Below are positions 62,293 to 64,000 of a stretch of DNA of 64,000 bases, piece by piece. Position 1 is the stretch's first letter. Every line of letters starts with the position of its first letter. The translations under genes and the position numbers were made by a program. The stretch lies in assembly GCF_022669055.1 (NCBI RefSeq), contig NZ_JAJMLW010000003.1, forward strand, positions 372,001 through 436,000, given 5' to 3'. The notes under the pieces are model-generated. The model had not been told where the DNA came from and did no database searches. It was given only the letters and a program-made list of their open reading frames with translations. This DNA comes from Adlercreutzia faecimuris (GTDB lineage Bacteria; Actinomycetota; Coriobacteriia; Coriobacteriales; Eggerthellaceae).

Positions 62293-64000
62293 CTAGTACT
62301 CGCCCTCGGCGCAGCGGTAGACCTTGGCGGCGACGCCGGTCTGCTGCCAGGCGCCGATCAGCTGGTCGAGCGAGTCGGGATCGTCGTCCAGGATGACGTT
62401 GACGCTCGACTCGAACACGCCGAACAGCGACGGGTACGCCTCTTCCTTCTCGGGGAACCACCAGTCATGCTGCACGCTGATGACGCGCGGGTCGACGCTG
62501 GAGGTCTTGCGGGCGCGCTGCTTGATGCGCCCGACGGCGGTCTCGATCCAGCACCAGTCGCCGTCGCGGATGTCCAGGTCGATGGCCGTGTCCGGGTGGA
62601 TGTCGAAGATCGGGTCCGGATGCAGGTCGCGGTAGGGGCCGGGCTGCCGGTGCTCGGAGTGGTAGCACGGCATGAAGCGGGCGCCGGCGATCATGACCAG
62701 CGGGTACTCGCCCTCCCACTCGGGGTGCTTCTCGACGCTGAGCCCCGGGTACTCGAAGAAGGGCAGCGGGTCGAAGTTGCCGCCGATCTCCTCGGAGAGC
62801 TTCTCGATGACCGAGGAGTACAGCTCCACCTTGCCCGACGGGGTGAGGAACTTGTAGCCGGGCTCCTTGTACTTCTCGAACTTCTTCTGGCCCACCATGT
62901 ACTTCACGTCGTTGTAGAACTTCTCGTGGGTGAGCCCCATGGGCGCCAGCTGGAAGTCGAGCATGTCCTCGGCCTTGGGGCCCCACCACTGCTCGGTCTG
63001 GCCGAGGCGGCTGGCCAGGCCGTAGAAGAACTCGTAGTCGTCGCGGAAGTCGATGTCCGCGCCGCCCTCGAAGCGGTCGAGCACGCGGGCCTGGGCGCCG
63101 AAGTACATCGGGCGGTGGTTCATGACGGTGTAGCAGTTGTCGGGGCGCTCGAGCCAGGTGGCGGCGGGCAGCACGTAGTCGGCCAGCGCGCCGGTGGGCG
63201 TCATGAAGTAGTCATGGACGACCAGGAGCTCCAGGTTCATGAGGGCCTCGACCACCAGCTTGGTGTTGGAGAACGCCACCACGGGGTTGTCGGCCTGCAC
63301 GATGAGGGCCTTCACCGGGTAGGGGTCGCCGTCGCGCATGGCGCGGAACAGCAGCGGCGCGTTGGCGTAGGGGTAGAAGGACGGGTAGGCCTGGGAGATG
63401 ATGTCCCAGCCCTTGTAGGTGAGGCCCGGGAACCGGTCGTTGCCGATCATCTTGTCGCGCTGCTCCTGGGGCAGGGCGTAGTGCTCGTAGAACGACGGTG
63501 GGAAGCGGCTCGGCGGGGCCAGGAGGTCGCCGCCCTTGCGGTCGATGTTGCCGGTGATGGCGCGCAGGATGGCCTTGGCGCGGATGGTGGAGGTGGCGTT
63601 GATGCCGTTGGCGTCGCCGCCCTTCTGGCCCCACGGCAGGCAGGCCGGCTTGATGGTCGCGTACATGCGCGCGGCCTGGACGATCTTCTCGGCGGGAACC
63701 CAGGTGATCTCGGCGACCTTGTCCACCGGGTACTCGGCGGCGCGCTCGGCCAGCTTGTCGAAGCCCACGCACCACTCGTCCACGAACTCATGGTCGTAGA
63801 GGTCCTCCTGGATGATGACGTTGATCATGCCCAGGGCCAGCGCCGCGTCGGTGCCGGGGCGCAGCTGCAGCCAGAGGTCGGCCTGCTGGGCCACCTCGGA
63901 GCAGCGGGGGTCGATGACCATGAGCTTGGCGCCGCGATCCTTGCGGTTGGTGGTGACCCAGTCCCACAGGAGCGGCTCGGAGGCGTCGGTGTTGCGCCCC
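62293..64000 (-). CDS. Molybdopterin oxidoreductase 3 (5' end off window)
   Basis: At least 568 residues; the start and Fe-S region lie beyond the right edge, so export cannot be judged. Visible segments match the DMSO-reductase family: KLMVIDPRCSEVAQQADLWL, VSWVPAEKI-like ITWVPAEKIVQAARMYATIK, ALIVQADNPVVAFSNTKLV, DYVLPAATWLERPDNCY, GARFMPCYHSEHRQPGPYR and SVQHDWWFPEKEE. More distant from enzymes 1 and 2 than they are from each other. No Fe-S gene follows; the mini-protein and zinc ribbon do. Confidence 0.87.
   Translation of the reverse strand, partial: GRNTDASEPLLWDWVTTNRKDRGAKLMVIDPRCSEVAQQADLWLQLRPGTDAALALGMINVIIQEDLYDHEFVDEWCVGFDKLAERAAEYPVDKVAEITWVPAEKIVQAARMYATIKPACLPWGQKGGDANGINATSTIRAKAILRAITGNIDRKGGDLLAPPSRFPPSFYEHYALPQEQRDKMIGNDRFPGLTYKGWDIISQAYPSFYPYANAPLLFRAMRDGDPYPVKALIVQADNPVVAFSNTKLVVEALMNLELLVVHDYFMTPTGALADYVLPAATWLERPDNCYTVMNHRPMYFGAQARVLDRFEGGADIDFRDDYEFFYGLASRLGQTEQWWGPKAEDMLDFQLAPMGLTHEKFYNDVKYMVGQKKFEKYKEPGYKFLTPSGKVELYSSVIEKLSEEIGGNFDPLPFFEYPGLSVEKHPEWEGEYPLVMIAGARFMPCYHSEHRQPGPYRDLHPDPIFDIHPDTAIDLDIRDGDWCWIETAVGRIKQRARKTSSVDPRVISVQHDWWFPEKEEAYPSLFGVFESSVNVILDDDPDSLDQLIGAWQQTGVAAKVYRCAEGEY

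Noticed and set aside
1-64000. tRNA, rRNA and tmRNA genes
   Set aside because: None could be recognised by eye on either strand; a covariance search was not possible here.

Overview
The window is about 70% or more GC, densely coded, and carries three bis-MGD molybdenum oxidoreductase loci. It also has a Tat-exported flavin reductase paired with a multihaem cytochrome c, a polytopic membrane LuxR regulator and many Ala/Gly-rich linkers. This gene content fits an anaerobic actinobacterium of the Coriobacteriia, most likely Eggerthellaceae. The assignment rests on family content only, not on a marker gene.

Layout. 1-2660: a UvrA-like protein without the UvrB-binding domain, cut by the left edge. 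3182-10693: AddB and AddA, for double-strand break repair. 11212-13444: a predicted PD-(D/E)XK (DUF559/Vsr-like) protein bracketed by two palindromic elements with the same arms. 13775-19610: response regulator, intramembrane-type kinase, ABC ATPase and a 1031-residue FtsX permease, with a shared TTAC-N3-TCCGTAA motif before the regulator and before the ATPase. 19807-22176: a perfect parS-like palindrome, then a GntR/YtrA regulator with ABC ATPase and permease behind a consensus promoter and operator. 22660-27520: cytochrome c plus flavin reductase, a divergent membrane LuxR regulator and a zinc-ribbon protein.

27875-47322 is a large anaerobic catabolic region. A LysR gene diverges from molybdoenzyme 1 with its Fe-S partner, two sister mini-proteins, a zinc-ribbon protein, a trigger-factor-like chaperone without the ribosome-docking loop, an MmgE/PrpD enzyme and an MFS carrier. 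Next come a second MmgE/PrpD gene with a GPH carrier, a DUF3592-like membrane protein, molybdoenzyme 2 with its Fe-S partner, zinc ribbon and MFS carrier, a DASS carrier and another zinc ribbon. Both molybdoenzymes lack a Tat signal, so they should work in the cytoplasm on imported substrates; the substrates cannot be read from the sequence.

47542-53433: LuxR-type two-component system divergent from an ABC-2 exporter, with TGAC-N4-GTCA dyads in the shared control region. 53609-54076: a small exported protein. 54474-56025: a second nuclease-like paralogue, again bracketed by two palindromic elements. 56198-61636: pentapeptide protein, pyrE, thermonuclease, a small conserved protein, M42 peptidase, smpB and an acidic protein. 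61767-64000: zinc ribbon, a DUF4332-like mini-protein and molybdoenzyme 3, cut by the right edge.

The strongest unexplained signal is a family of elements scattered through the intergenic regions. Each has 23-35-base inverted arms around a spacer of nearly constant length (100-122 bases, mostly 102-106) with a GACCTGG(G/T)GAAAYG-like motif near its middle. Arm sequences differ between elements, but the two copies flanking each nuclease-like gene match each other.
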